From Oceanicaulis sp. (GTDB lineage Bacteria; Pseudomonadota; Alphaproteobacteria; Caulobacterales; Maricaulaceae): a DNA stretch of 34,250 nucleotides. The position numbers were made by a program, and so were the translations under genes. Positions 22,634 through 30,941 of this stretch are shown in pieces; within the stretch, counting starts at the first letter, position 1, and every line of letters begins with the position of its first letter. Below the pieces are notes generated by a model, which was not told the DNA's origin, made no database searches, and saw only the letters and a list, made by a program, of their open reading frames with translations. Where the stretch lies: assembly GCA_028280165.1 (NCBI GenBank), contig JANQMI010000177.1, positions 1 through 34,250 on the forward strand. Direction: 5' to 3'.

Positions 22634-23523
22634 GCGAAGACCCATCGTCGCGAAGTTTGCTGTCGCAAATCAAACGCGCCTTTTCTGGACCACAGACCGG
22701 TGCAGACGAGCTCCCAGCTGCCCCCGCACCCCATGAAGCCGTGGGTGGGGCGTTTATCCTGAATGTTCAGGAGTTTCAGACCCAAAAGGTCGAGGACGTC
22801 ATGGTTCCGCGGGCCGACATTGTCGCCGTGGAAATCGAGACGCCATTGAACGAGCTGGCCAAGGCCTTCAGTGAGGCTGGCCATTCGCGCTTGCCGGTCT
22901 TCCGCGAAACGCTGGATGATCCGGTTGGGGTGGCGCACATCAAGGATATGGTCGGTCATCTGTCGCGCTATGCCGAGCAGGCGGGCGACGCTGATTGGGG
23001 TGAAGCGCGAATCCTTGAAGCGATCCGCCGGCCGCTGCTTTACGTCCCCGCCTCCATGAAAGCCATCGACCTTCTTTTGAAGATGCAGTCGCGCCGCCAG
23101 CACATGGCTTTGGTCGTGGATGAATTCGGTGGAACCGACGGCCTGGTGACTTTGGAAGACCTGCTGGAACCGATCGTTGGGGATATCGAAGACGAGCACG
23201 ATGAGGCCGATGGACCCATGATCCGCGCCAAGCAACCGGGCTGTTGGGAGGCCAATGCCCGGGCTGAGATCACGGATCTGGAAGAGGTGATTGGCGCAGA
23301 AATCGCTACCGATGAAGAAGAGGCCGATGTGGACACTCTTGGTGGCTTGATCTTCCGCATTGCTGGCCGGGTCCCTGAACGCGGTGAAGTCCTGCCTCAT
23401 CCGTCCGGGTTTGAGTTTGAGGTTCTGGACTCTGATCCCCGGCGGATTAAGCGGGTGAGGGTGCGCGCGGTGACAAATCCCGGTGCGGACTTGTCATCCT
23501 CCGCAGATCGTGCGCCCTCGTGA
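22630..23523 (+). CDS. CBS-pair/CorC-HlyC domain protein
   Basis: This 297-aa cytoplasmic protein of the hemolysin C/CorC (YbeX) family has a short N-terminal leader, two CBS domains ([48 protein letters not shown]; then [52 protein letters not shown]) and the C-terminal CorC_HlyC beta domain ([38 protein letters not shown]). Members act with magnesium/cobalt transport or ribosome metabolism; the ybeY-ybeX-lnt order is as in E. coli. It overlaps ybeY by 4 nt and the lnt start by 4 nt. Confidence 0.92.
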   Translation: MSEDPSSRSLLSQIKRAFSGPQTGADELPAAPAPHEAVGGAFILNVQEFQTQKVEDVMVPRADIVAVEIETPLNELAKAFSEAGHSRLPVFRETLDDPVGVAHIKDMVGHLSRYAEQAGDADWGEARILEAIRRPLLYVPASMKAIDLLLKMQSRRQHMALVVDEFGGTDGLVTLEDLLEPIVGDIEDEHDEADGPMIRAKQPGCWEANARAEITDLEEVIGAEIATDEEEADVDTLGGLIFRIAGRVPERGEVLPHPSGFEFEVLDSDPRRIKRVRVRAVTNPGADLSSSADRAPS

Positions 23524-25169
23524 ATGCACGCGCATTTGACCTGCGCCGAGCCGGTCGCCATGCCCGCCGGCTCAGAGTCCGCCTACGCGCCCTTTCCGGT
23601 CTGCCTCTGCTCGCATTCCTGGCTCTGACCGGGGCGTTCAGCGCGCTGGCCCATGCGCCTTATCATGTCCAACCGGCCTTGATCTTCGGATTGATCGTTC
23701 TGGTGCTGACGCTGGATGACGCGCGTCATCGCTCGCGCCCGCTCAGGGCGGGATTTGCCCGCGCCTGGGCCTTTGCGGCTGGATATTTTCTGGCCGGCAC
23801 GTTTTGGGTTGCCAATGCTTTCCTTGTCAGTGCCCAGGACCATGCCTGGTTGATTTGGGCTCCGTTGACACTCCTGCCAGGCGGTTTGGCCCTGTTTTGG
23901 GGCGTGGCGGGGGTGGCCTATGTGAGGTTGAGGCCGCGAGGGTCGGCCCGTATTGCCGCCTTTGCGCTCATTTTTCTGGCTGTTGAGGCTCTGCGGTCGG
24001 GGGTTTTATCGGGCTTTCCCTGGAATCTACCCGGCCATGTCTTCGTCGCCGGAGCGCCGATGAGCCAGCTCGCCAGCCTGATCGGGGCTCTGGGGCTTTC
24101 GGCCTTGACCCTTTATGCCTTTGCCTCCCCGGCGGCGTTGTTAGGTCGCGGGGCGGCCCGGGTCCGCGCCTATCCGATCATGATATCCGGTCTTGTCCTG
24201 GGCGCGGGTTGGGCTTGGGGCGCAACCCGCTTGGCTGACGCTGAGAGTGTCGAGACTGGCGTCCAGTTGCGGGTTGTCCAGCTCGACCGGGCCCAAACCG
24301 ATCTACGCCCTGAATTCCGTGATGAAATTCTCGACGAATATCTTGCGCTGACGACCCAGACCGGCCTGGATGAAGTCGATCTGGTCATCTGGCCAGAAGG
24401 GTCGGTCCCAGCCTATCTGCTCAATGAGCCCGCCTTACTTGCGCGCATTCGCGAAGCGCTGCCCTTAAACACGCGCCTTGTGGCCGGTGCCCCCCATGTG
24501 GAATGGGCGCTGGATCGGACGCCGCGCGCCTATTTTAACGCCCTGCACGCCTTAAAGGTTCAAGACGATACGCTTCTCGTTGAGGCGCGCTATGACAAAG
24601 CCAAGCTTGTCCCATTTGGAGAAGCCAACACGCTGGCGGCGTTCACGCGACCCTTTGGTCTGGAGACTTTGTCTCAATATGGGATCGGATTTGATCCGGG
24701 CCCGGGCCCGCAAACCCTTACCCTGGGCGATATTCCACCTTTTGCGCCTCTGATCTGCTACGAGGTCATCTTTTCAGAATACGCCTCTGGCACGAATACT
24801 CGTCCTGAATGGCTCCTAAATATTTCAAATGATAGTTGGTTTGGACATTCAGCCGGGCCTTCTCAGCTGCTTAATCAGGCCGCCTACCGCAGTATTGAGC
24901 AAGGATTACCTTTGGTCCGCTCAGCTACAGCTGGTATGTCCGGCCTTATTGACCCTCACGGTCGAGTCGTGCACATTGCGAGCACTGAAGAAAGTCAAGT
25001 CCTTGATCTTGCTTTGATTGCGGATGCGGGCCCGACTTTGTTCAGGCAGCATGGGCACGCCTTCTGGCCAATTATATTTGTATTCTTTGCTGGATTGGCG
25101 CAGATATTGCCTCGCGCTGCTCAAGTGTTAACACGGTTGTCATTGCGACCGGGTGTTGCAAAGAATTGA
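23520..25169 (+). CDS. lnt: Apolipoprotein N-acyltransferase
   Basis: A 549-aa inner-membrane enzyme that adds the third acyl chain to lipoproteins. Several N-terminal membrane segments (for example LPLLAFLALTGAFSALAHAP, ALIFGLIVLVLTL, WAFAAGYFLAGTFWVANAFLV) precede a nitrilase-like periplasmic domain with Glu293 (WPEGSVPAYLL), Lys360 (YDKAKLVPFGE) and Cys413 (LICYEVIFSEY), matching the E-K-C triad. A final hydrophobic helix (AFWPIIFVFFAGLAQIL) anchors the C-terminus. The start is GTG overlapping the corC stop. The last 380 bp are visibly AT-richer than the rest of the gene. Confidence 0.94.
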   Translation: MNARAFDLRRAGRHARRLRVRLRALSGLPLLAFLALTGAFSALAHAPYHVQPALIFGLIVLVLTLDDARHRSRPLRAGFARAWAFAAGYFLAGTFWVANAFLVSAQDHAWLIWAPLTLLPGGLALFWGVAGVAYVRLRPRGSARIAAFALIFLAVEALRSGVLSGFPWNLPGHVFVAGAPMSQLASLIGALGLSALTLYAFASPAALLGRGAARVRAYPIMISGLVLGAGWAWGATRLADAESVETGVQLRVVQLDRAQTDLRPEFRDEILDEYLALTTQTGLDEVDLVIWPEGSVPAYLLNEPALLARIREALPLNTRLVAGAPHVEWALDRTPRAYFNALHALKVQDDTLLVEARYDKAKLVPFGEANTLAAFTRPFGLETLSQYGIGFDPGPGPQTLTLGDIPPFAPLICYEVIFSEYASGTNTRPEWLLNISNDSWFGHSAGPSQLLNQAAYRSIEQGLPLVRSATAGMSGLIDPHGRVVHIASTEESQVLDLALIADAGPTLFRQHGHAFWPIIFVFFAGLAQILPRAAQVLTRLSLRPGVAKN

Positions 25170-25224
25170 TTTGTCATTCATGCCACTATCGGCGCTGAGT
25201 GCTCAATAAGAAGGTGCTTAAGCC

Positions 25225-25662
25225 ATGACCAGCCAACCTAACCCTCGTGGGCCAAATGCTGTCGATCGTCATGTCGGATCTCGTATCCGCCTGCGCCGCC
25301 AGCTTTTGAACATGAGCCAGGAGAAGCTTGGCGAAGAGCTTGGTGTCACCTTCCAACAGGTTCAAAAATACGAGCGCGGGACGAACCGGGTGGGCGCTGG
25401 CCGCTTGTTTATCCTGGCCCGCGTTCTCGATGTGCCGGTGTCGTTTTTCTATGATGGTGTCTCTGATGCCATGGCGGTTCCGGGCTTTTCCGAAGGCGAT
25501 CAAACCCCAATCGTGGATGACTTCATTCAGTCTGCCGATGGTGTCGCTTTGGCCCAGGCCTTTGCACGCATTAGTGATGCAAAGGTTCGCCGCCGTATTC
25601 TGGAATTGGTCCGCACGCTCGCCGCTGAGGAAGCTGAAGCCGCAGCGTCGGGAGACCTCTGA
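25225..25662 (+). CDS. XRE-family transcriptional regulator (PraR/PhrR-like)
   Basis: A 145-aa protein. The HTH_3 domain spans about residues 15-75: DRHVGSRIRLRRQLLNMSQEKLGEELGV, then TFQQVQKYERGTNRVGAGRLFILARVLDVPVSFFYDG. A helical tail follows (ALAQAFARISDAKVRRRILELVRTLAAEEAEAAA). Location between lnt and metK matches, as far as I recall, the rhizobial regulator praR/phrR, which affects attachment, quorum sensing or low-pH response; that function is not proven here. AAGAAGG lies about 10 nt before the ATG. Confidence 0.88.
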   Translation: MTSQPNPRGPNAVDRHVGSRIRLRRQLLNMSQEKLGEELGVTFQQVQKYERGTNRVGAGRLFILARVLDVPVSFFYDGVSDAMAVPGFSEGDQTPIVDDFIQSADGVALAQAFARISDAKVRRRILELVRTLAAEEAEAAASGDL

Positions 25663-25705
25663 GCGACAGGCCTTGCCTTAGCGCAGTGAATGGGCTTTAA
25701 GCCAG

Positions 25706-25729
25706 CCATATAAAGCAGTCTTTATATGG
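25706..25729. promoter_or_regulatory. Perfect palindrome upstream of metK, candidate operator
   Basis: CCATATAAAG and CTTTATATGG form a perfect 10-bp inverted repeat around CAGT. It ends 11 nt before the proposed TTG start of metK and contains the alternative ATG at 25726. ATATAAAG-N4-CTTTATAT resembles, from memory, the motif of ArsR-type SahR/SamR regulators of methionine and S-adenosylmethionine genes in alphaproteobacteria. An RNA hairpin controlling translation is the alternative. Confidence 0.65.
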
Positions 25730-25740
25730 AGCTCAGTCCT

Positions 25741-26913
25741 TTGGCCCGCACCTCATATCTGTTTACCAGCGAAAGCGTATCTGAAGGCCATCCGGACAAA
25801 GTCTGCGATCGGGTCTCCGACGCCATTGTTGACCTGTTCTTGTCCAAAGATCCGGTCGCGCGCGTCGCGTGCGAAACGCTGACCACAACCAACCGCATTG
25901 TGTTGGCGGGTGAAGTCCGGTGTGCCGGTGAAATCGATAATGCTGAGATCGAAGACGCCGCTCGCCAGGCTGTGCGCGATATTGGCTATGAGCAGGACGG
26001 GTTTCACTGGGAAAACGCTCACTTCCACAACTATCTGCACGAGCAATCGGCTGATATTGCGCAGGGTGTGGATGAAGGGTCTGGCTCTTTTACTGAAGAG
26101 GGCGCGGGCGACCAGGGCATCATGTTCGGCTATGCCTGTGATGAGACGCCAGAGCTCATGCCCGCCCCGATCATTTACTCCCACCAAATCCTCAAAGAGA
26201 TGGCGCGCCTGAGAAAGTCGGGCGAGCGCCCGGAGTTTGAGCCCGACGCCAAATCTCAGGTCACGTTACGCTATGAGAATGGCCGCCCGGTTGAGGTCAC
26301 CAGCGTGGTGGTGTCGACCCAGCACAAGGCCGGCGTTGAGCTGGACAAGGTGCGCGAGCTGGTTCGCCCGATTGTGGCCGGTGTTTTGCCCAATGGCTGG
26401 GTGCCGCCTGAAGACGAGTTTTACGTCAACCCGACGGGCAATTTCGTCATTGGTGGGCCGGACGGGGATGCGGGCCTCACGGGCCGGAAGATCATTGTGG
26501 ACACATATGGCGGTGCCGCGCCCCATGGTGGCGGTGCCTTCTCCGGCAAAGACCCGACCAAGGTGGACCGCTCGGCAGCCTATATCTCACGCTATCTGGC
26601 GAAGAATGTCGTTGCATCGGGCCTGGCGAGGAAATGCACCATTCAGCTGTCCTATGCGATCGGTGTGGCCAAACCCCTGTCCGTTTATGTGGATACGCAT
26701 GGTACGGGCGAGATTGATGAGGCGGTTCTGGAAACCAAGCTTCCAGAAATGGTCAATCTGTCCCCGCGCGGCATCCGGACCCATCTGGGCCTCAACCGTC
26801 CGATCTATGCGCGCACGGCGGCTTACGGCCACTTCGGCCGTAATCCCGCTGAGGACGGGGGCTTCTCCTGGGAGAAAACCGATCTCGTGGGTGATCTGAA
26901 GAGCCTGGCCTAA
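25741..26913 (+). CDS. metK: S-adenosylmethionine synthase
   Basis: MetK makes S-adenosylmethionine from methionine and ATP. All family motifs are present: [17 protein letters not shown] (ATP/methionine site), [41 protein letters not shown] and the P-loop-like [23 protein letters not shown] start at 25741 is preferred: it gives [12 protein letters not shown], like family N-termini, and GGAG lies 9 nt upstream. An ATG at 25726 would add five residues (MELSP), has no ribosome site and lies inside the palindrome. The product has 390 aa. It supplies the methyl donor for trmB, which follows after 20 nt. Confidence 0.95.
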   Translation: MARTSYLFTSESVSEGHPDKVCDRVSDAIVDLFLSKDPVARVACETLTTTNRIVLAGEVRCAGEIDNAEIEDAARQAVRDIGYEQDGFHWENAHFHNYLHEQSADIAQGVDEGSGSFTEEGAGDQGIMFGYACDETPELMPAPIIYSHQILKEMARLRKSGERPEFEPDAKSQVTLRYENGRPVEVTSVVVSTQHKAGVELDKVRELVRPIVAGVLPNGWVPPEDEFYVNPTGNFVIGGPDGDAGLTGRKIIVDTYGGAAPHGGGAFSGKDPTKVDRSAAYISRYLAKNVVASGLARKCTIQLSYAIGVAKPLSVYVDTHGTGEIDEAVLETKLPEMVNLSPRGIRTHLGLNRPIYARTAAYGHFGRNPAEDGGFSWEKTDLVGDLKSLA

Positions 26914-26933
26914 CACCGCGAGGATTGATACGC

Positions 26934-27611
26934 GTGAGCGATCATCCCAAAGCCAAACGCCTGTTCGGTCGGTCCCAAGGAAAGGCGCTGTCAGCACGCC
27001 AGCAGCGCGCTGTGGACGAGATGCTGCCGCGCCTGAGCTGGTCTGATGAGGGGGGTATCGATCCTAAAGCGCTCCTGCCGGATTATGGCCGGCATGTCCT
27101 GGAGATCGGTTTTGGGGCTGCCGAACACCTGATCGGTCAGGCGGTGCGCCACCCGGACACGGGCTTTGTCGGGATCGAACCCTTCCTGAACGGCGTTGCC
27201 AAGGCGCTGACCGGGATTGACGATCATGGCCTGACCAATATTCGGGTGAAGCGCGAGGATGCGCGCGACGAGATCGTGCGCATGCCCGATGCCAGCTTTG
27301 ACCAGATCTACCTGCTTTTCCCCGACCCCTGGCACAAAGCACGGCACGCCAAGCGGCGCTTTATCCAAGCCGATACCGCTGCAGAGCTGGCGCGTCTTCT
27401 AAAGCCGGGCGGGCGTTTGCGCTTGGCGACCGATGTGCGCTCTTACGCCGATCACGCCTTCCCGATCCTGCTTGGACGAGCCGATCTTGAATGGACCGGC
27501 CAGCGGGCTTCAGACTGGCGCGACAATCCCGATGACCACATCATCACGCGCTACCAGACCAAGAATTTGGGCGACATCGCGCCGGTCTTTATGGACTTTG
27601 TGAAGGTCTAG
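26934..27611 (+). CDS. trmB: tRNA (guanine-N7-)-methyltransferase
   Basis: This 225-aa SAM-dependent enzyme makes m7G46 in tRNA. Motifs: [18 protein letters not shown] (SAM-binding), [28 protein letters not shown], the TrmB signature [19 protein letters not shown], and [19 protein letters not shown]. The GTG at 26934 has AGGA 9 nt upstream and gives a family-like N-terminus ([16 protein letters not shown]); a TTG at 26925 overlaps that ribosome site. It is probably co-transcribed with metK. Confidence 0.93.
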   Translation: MSDHPKAKRLFGRSQGKALSARQQRAVDEMLPRLSWSDEGGIDPKALLPDYGRHVLEIGFGAAEHLIGQAVRHPDTGFVGIEPFLNGVAKALTGIDDHGLTNIRVKREDARDEIVRMPDASFDQIYLLFPDPWHKARHAKRRFIQADTAAELARLLKPGGRLRLATDVRSYADHAFPILLGRADLEWTGQRASDWRDNPDDHIITRYQTKNLGDIAPVFMDFVKV

Positions 27612-27674
27612 CTGCGCCGCATTTGAGTCACCCGGTCCTGGCCATCGGTCCACAACTCATGGGATGAGGGGGCG

Positions 27675-27697
27675 GGTGACCGGTTCATCTGGTCACC
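27675..27697 (+). other. Hairpin downstream of trmB
   Basis: GGTGACC and GGTCACC pair perfectly around a 9-nt loop. There is no T-run. It could protect the trmB mRNA 3' end. Confidence 0.4.
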
Positions 27698-27712
27698 TTC
27701 AGCGCTCGCGTC

Positions 27713-27741
27713 TTGCGCTTTGGTCGCGAGAGGCGTATACC
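27713..27741 (+). promoter_or_regulatory. Candidate promoter of the rimP-nusA-infB operon
   Basis: TTGCGC and TATACC are spaced by 17 nt, a good sigma-70-type match. Transcripts would begin near 27748, upstream of the terminator hairpin at 27780. Confidence 0.45.
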
Positions 27742-27779
27742 CCGCTTCAACAAGTTCGATACGTCGGATGACGCAGTCG

Positions 27780-27808
27780 AGCGGCTCGGAAACCCGGGCC
27801 GCTTTTTT
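27780..27808 (+). terminator. Intrinsic terminator or attenuator upstream of rimP
   Basis: AGCGGCTCGG-AAAC-CCGGGCCGCT is a 10-bp stem with one G-U pair, followed by TTTTTT. It lies about 33 nt before rimP. It either ends metK-trmB transcripts or attenuates the rimP operon from the promoter-like sequence just upstream. Confidence 0.85.
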
Positions 27809-27841
27809 CGTCACTGACGTCCGGTGACTCAGGAGATGCCC

Positions 27842-28372
27842 TTGCAAACCGCCTCCCCTCAAGACGAGCGCATTTTGGCGCTGGTTGAGCCTGTCGCAGA
27901 TGCGATGGCGCTGGAGGTGTTGCGGATTCGGGTGATGGGCGGCAAGAAAACCACGGTTCAGATCATGGCCGAGCGCGTCAGCGATGGCGGCATGGATGTG
28001 GCAGACTGCGCCAAGCTGTCGCGTGCAGTCTCGGCCGTGTTTGAGGAAGAAGATCCGGTCTCTGGCGAGTATAATCTGGAAGTGTCCTCGCCGGGCATCG
28101 ACCGGCCTTTGACCGCGCTGCCGCATTTTGAGCGCTGGGAAGGTTTTGAAGCCAAGCTCGAGCTGGACCGACTGGTGGAGGGGCGCAAGCGCTTCCGGGG
28201 TGTTCTGGCTGGGGTCGAAGACGAAAGTGTTGCGATCGATCTGACGGGAGAGGAGGACACCGCCCTTATCCCGTTTGACTGGATCGCGGATGCCAAACTG
28301 GTGATGACCGACGAACTGGTCGCAGCGAGCCTGAAGGCGCGCGGCGACCAGAGCGGCGGTACAGAAAGCTAA
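27842..28372 (+). CDS. rimP: Ribosome maturation factor RimP
   Basis: RimP assists late 30S assembly. The product has 176 aa from the TTG at 27842, which has AGGAG 6 nt upstream. In-frame GTG 27824 and ATG 27836 are alternatives, but the first lacks a ribosome site and the second sits 1 nt from it. Motifs: ERILALVEPVADAMALEVLRIRVMGGKKTTVQIMAER (N-domain), SGEYNLEVSSPGIDRPLTAL (the family signature), and the C-terminal SH3-like part (FRGVLAGVEDESVAIDL, LIPFDWIADAKLVM). It is the first gene of the rimP-nusA-ylxR-infB operon; nusA follows after 20 nt. Confidence 0.94.
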   Translation: MQTASPQDERILALVEPVADAMALEVLRIRVMGGKKTTVQIMAERVSDGGMDVADCAKLSRAVSAVFEEEDPVSGEYNLEVSSPGIDRPLTALPHFERWEGFEAKLELDRLVEGRKRFRGVLAGVEDESVAIDLTGEEDTALIPFDWIADAKLVMTDELVAASLKARGDQSGGTES

Positions 28373-28392
28373 AAGCAAGAAGGAGCGCACTC

Positions 28393-30138
28393 ATGGCCAT
28401 TGGGGTCAGCGCCAACAAGCTGGAAATCCTGCAGATCGCGAAGGCGGTCGCCCAGGAAAAGCTGATTGATGAATCAATCGTTCTGGAAGCCATTGAAGAA
28501 GCGATCCAGAAAGCCGCCCGCTCGCGCTATGGCGCAGAGCTCGATATCCATTGTGATATTGATCCGAAGACCGGTGAAATGCGCCTGACCAGCCGCATCA
28601 CCGTGGTCGAAGAGGTGGAGAACGACACCCACCAGCTGACGCTGGAGCAGGCGAAGAAGACCGATCCGAACGCGGAAATTGGCACCTATTACGAAGAAGA
28701 GCTGCCGCCGATCGAGTTTGGCCGGGTGGCGTCTCAGACCGCCAAACAGGTGATCACCCAGAAGGTTCGCGAAGCCGAGCGCGCCCGCCAGTACGAAGAG
28801 TACAAGGATCGCGTGGGCGAAATCGTCAACGGCATCGTCAAGCGCGTCGAATACGGCAATGTCATTGTCGACCTGGGCAAAGCCGAAGGGATTATCCGCC
28901 GCTCCGATGGTATTCCGCGCGAAAGCCTGCAGCTGAACGATCGCGTGCGCGCCTATATTTATGACGTGCGTGAAGAAGTGCGCGGCCCGCAAATCTTCCT
29001 GTCGCGCGCGCATCCAGACTTCATGGCCGCCCTGTTCGCGCAGGAAGTGCCGGAAGTCTATGAAGGTATTATCGAAATCCCGCGCGTGGCGCGTGACCCG
29101 GGCAGCCGGGCGAAGATTGCCGTGATCTCCAACGACAGCTCTATCGATCCGGTTGGGGCCTGTGTGGGTATGCGCGGCAGCCGTGTGCAAGCGGTCGTCA
29201 ACGAGCTGGCGGGCGAGAAGATCGACATCATTCCGTGGAATCCCGATCCGGCGACCTTCATCGTGAATGCCTTGCAGCCGGCTGAAGTCGCCAAGGTGGT
29301 GCTGGATGACGAAGCCGAGCGCATTGAGGTGGTCGTGCCCGATGAGCAGCTCTCGCTTGCCATTGGCCGCCGCGGTCAGAATGTGCGCCTGGCGAGCCAA
29401 TTGACCGGCTGGGCGATCGACATCCTCACCGAGGAAGAAGAATCTGAACGCCGCCAGAAAGAGTTCGCCCAGCGCACCGCCTTGTTCATGGAAGCGCTGG
29501 ACGTCGACGAGGTCATCGCTCAGCTCTTGGCCACCGAGGGCTTCGCGGACATGGAAGACTTGGCCTTCGTGGAGCTGGACGAAATTGCGGTCATCGAAGG
29601 CTTCGATGACGACACAGCGACTGAGATTCAGACCCGCGCGCGCGAATTCCTGGAAAAACAGGCCGCTGAACAGGATGCCAAGCGTAAAGAGCTCGGCGTT
29701 GAAGATGCGGTCCTGGAGCTGGAAGGCGTCGACCTGCCCATGGCGGTTCGCTTTGGCGAGAATGACATCTTCTCGGTCGAAGACGTGGCCGGCCTGACGC
29801 CAGACGATCTGCGCGGCTGGTATGAGACCCGCGACGGCGAGCGTGTCCGCGAAGCTGGCATTCTGGACGGTCTGGATGTCGACCCGCAGATTGCCGAAGA
29901 CCTGATCATGAAGGCCCGGGTTGAAGCGGGTTGGATTGAAGCGGCAGACCTGGAGCCGGAGGTCGAGGACGGTGAAGACGGCGAAGAGGCCGAAGCTGTT
30001 GAATCGGAAGGCGAAGCCGATCTGGGCGATCTCGACCTGTCAGATCTGGAAGCCGAAGCTGAGCGCCTAGGCGTGTCGCTGACCGAGCTTTTAGAAGCTG
30101 GCGACGGTGAAGCTGAGGAGGGCGACAAGGAAGAGTGA
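28393..30138 (+). CDS. nusA: Transcription termination/antitermination factor NusA
   Basis: This 581-aa RNA polymerase-associated factor acts in pausing, termination and antitermination. Order: N-terminal polymerase-binding domain (LEILQIAKAVAQEKLIDESIVLEAIEEAI), S1 domain (GEIVNGIVKRVEYGNVIVDLGKAEGIIRR), KH1 (GACVGMRGSRVQAVVNELAGEKIDII), KH2 (LAIGRRGQNVRLASQLTGW), then two helix-hairpin-helix-like repeats (LLATEGFADMEDLAFVELDEI). It ends with a strongly acidic tail (from about residue 515), as in alphaproteobacterial NusA. GAAGGAG lies 9 nt before the ATG. The stop overlaps the GTG start of the next gene. Confidence 0.97.
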   Translation: MAIGVSANKLEILQIAKAVAQEKLIDESIVLEAIEEAIQKAARSRYGAELDIHCDIDPKTGEMRLTSRITVVEEVENDTHQLTLEQAKKTDPNAEIGTYYEEELPPIEFGRVASQTAKQVITQKVREAERARQYEEYKDRVGEIVNGIVKRVEYGNVIVDLGKAEGIIRRSDGIPRESLQLNDRVRAYIYDVREEVRGPQIFLSRAHPDFMAALFAQEVPEVYEGIIEIPRVARDPGSRAKIAVISNDSSIDPVGACVGMRGSRVQAVVNELAGEKIDIIPWNPDPATFIVNALQPAEVAKVVLDDEAERIEVVVPDEQLSLAIGRRGQNVRLASQLTGWAIDILTEEEESERRQKEFAQRTALFMEALDVDEVIAQLLATEGFADMEDLAFVELDEIAVIEGFDDDTATEIQTRAREFLEKQAAEQDAKRKELGVEDAVLELEGVDLPMAVRFGENDIFSVEDVAGLTPDDLRGWYETRDGERVREAGILDGLDVDPQIAEDLIMKARVEAGWIEAADLEPEVEDGEDGEEAEAVESEGEADLGDLDLSDLEAEAERLGVSLTELLEAGDGEAEEGDKEE

Positions 30139-30788
30139 GCCGAGGCGCACGCAAATCCCGGGACAAGCCGGTGCGCGAGCGCCGGTGCGTGGCGACCGGC
30201 GAAACCGCAGGGCCGGACCAGCTGTTACGCGTCGCGCTTTCGCCAGACGGGGTCGTGACACCGGATATTGCCGCGCGCCTGCCTGGCCGCGGAGCCTGGG
30301 TCACAGCGGATCGCGCGCTGATCGACAAAGCGGTCACCAAGCGTCTTTTCAACCGGGCCTTCGAAAAGCCGGTTGAAGCGCCTGATGATCTGGCTGATCA
30401 GTTCGAAACCCTCCTGGCAGCGCGCGCGCTGTCCTTGCTGGGATTAGCGCGGCGTGCAGGACGGCTCGCAATGGGGTACGATACTGTCAAGCTGGCCTTG
30501 TCGAAGGGCGACAGGCCAGCCTGGCGGATCGAGGCGCGCGATGGCGCAGCGGACGGGCGGGGCAAGCTCGACCGCATCAGCGCCGCAGCCTGGCCCAAGC
30601 TGGCCACAGTGGGATGCTTCAGCGCGGAGGCGACTGGCCAGGCGCTGGGACGCAGCTCCGTGGTCCATGCGCTTCTAACCGTGGGTCCGGAGGCGGACGG
30701 CTTTGGTGCGGTGGTCAGCAAGCTGGCTGGATTTCGCGACCTGAACCCGTTTGCAACGGCTACGGATAAAGGCGCAGACGACGGTTGA
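30135..30788 (+). CDS. YlxR (DUF448) - L7Ae-like fusion, RNA-binding
   Basis: A 217-aa protein. Residues 1-85 are the YlxR/DUF448 domain (RERRCVATGETAGPDQLLRVAL, ARLPGRGAWVTADRALIDKAVTKRLFNRAF). Residues 95-195 resemble the L7Ae/YlxQ fold (LLAARALSLLGLARRAGRLAMGYDTVKLAL, ATVGCFSAEATGQALGRSSVVHALL). In Firmicutes ylxR and ylxQ are separate genes between nusA and infB; here they are one polypeptide, the usual alphaproteobacterial form. It starts with GTG overlapping the nusA stop (GTGA). Confidence 0.9.
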   Translation: MSRGARKSRDKPVRERRCVATGETAGPDQLLRVALSPDGVVTPDIAARLPGRGAWVTADRALIDKAVTKRLFNRAFEKPVEAPDDLADQFETLLAARALSLLGLARRAGRLAMGYDTVKLALSKGDRPAWRIEARDGAADGRGKLDRISAAAWPKLATVGCFSAEATGQALGRSSVVHALLTVGPEADGFGAVVSKLAGFRDLNPFATATDKGADDG

Positions 30789-30885
30789 ATCGCCATTCAA
30801 GGCGAGTAGTTTAGCGGCCCTCTGACAGGACCGCGATGTGGGCATCCCAGATCGCGTCCGTTGACGGGCCTGACAGAGATACGTG

Positions 30886-30907
30886 ATACCGCGCGCGGCG
30901 GCGGTAT
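30886..30907 (+). other. Hairpin in infB 5' region
   Basis: ATACCGC and GCGGTAT pair perfectly around an 8-nt loop, about 35 nt before the chosen infB start. The gap from 30789 has no other clear signal. Confidence 0.4.
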
Positions 30908-30941
30908 GACGGATGAACGATCTGCCGCAACAAGGACGCTC

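Noticed and set aside
25663-25740. A SAM riboswitch upstream of metK.
   Set aside because: The gap is under 80 nt and shows only the simple inverted repeat; no SAM-I or SAM-II core arrangement is visible.
27608-28390. A 260-codon minus-strand frame over rimP and its leader.
   Set aside because: It would run through the intrinsic terminator and is antisense to conserved RimP motifs.
28474-29400. A 308-codon minus-strand frame.
   Set aside because: It is antisense to the S1/KH part of nusA; no motif of its own.
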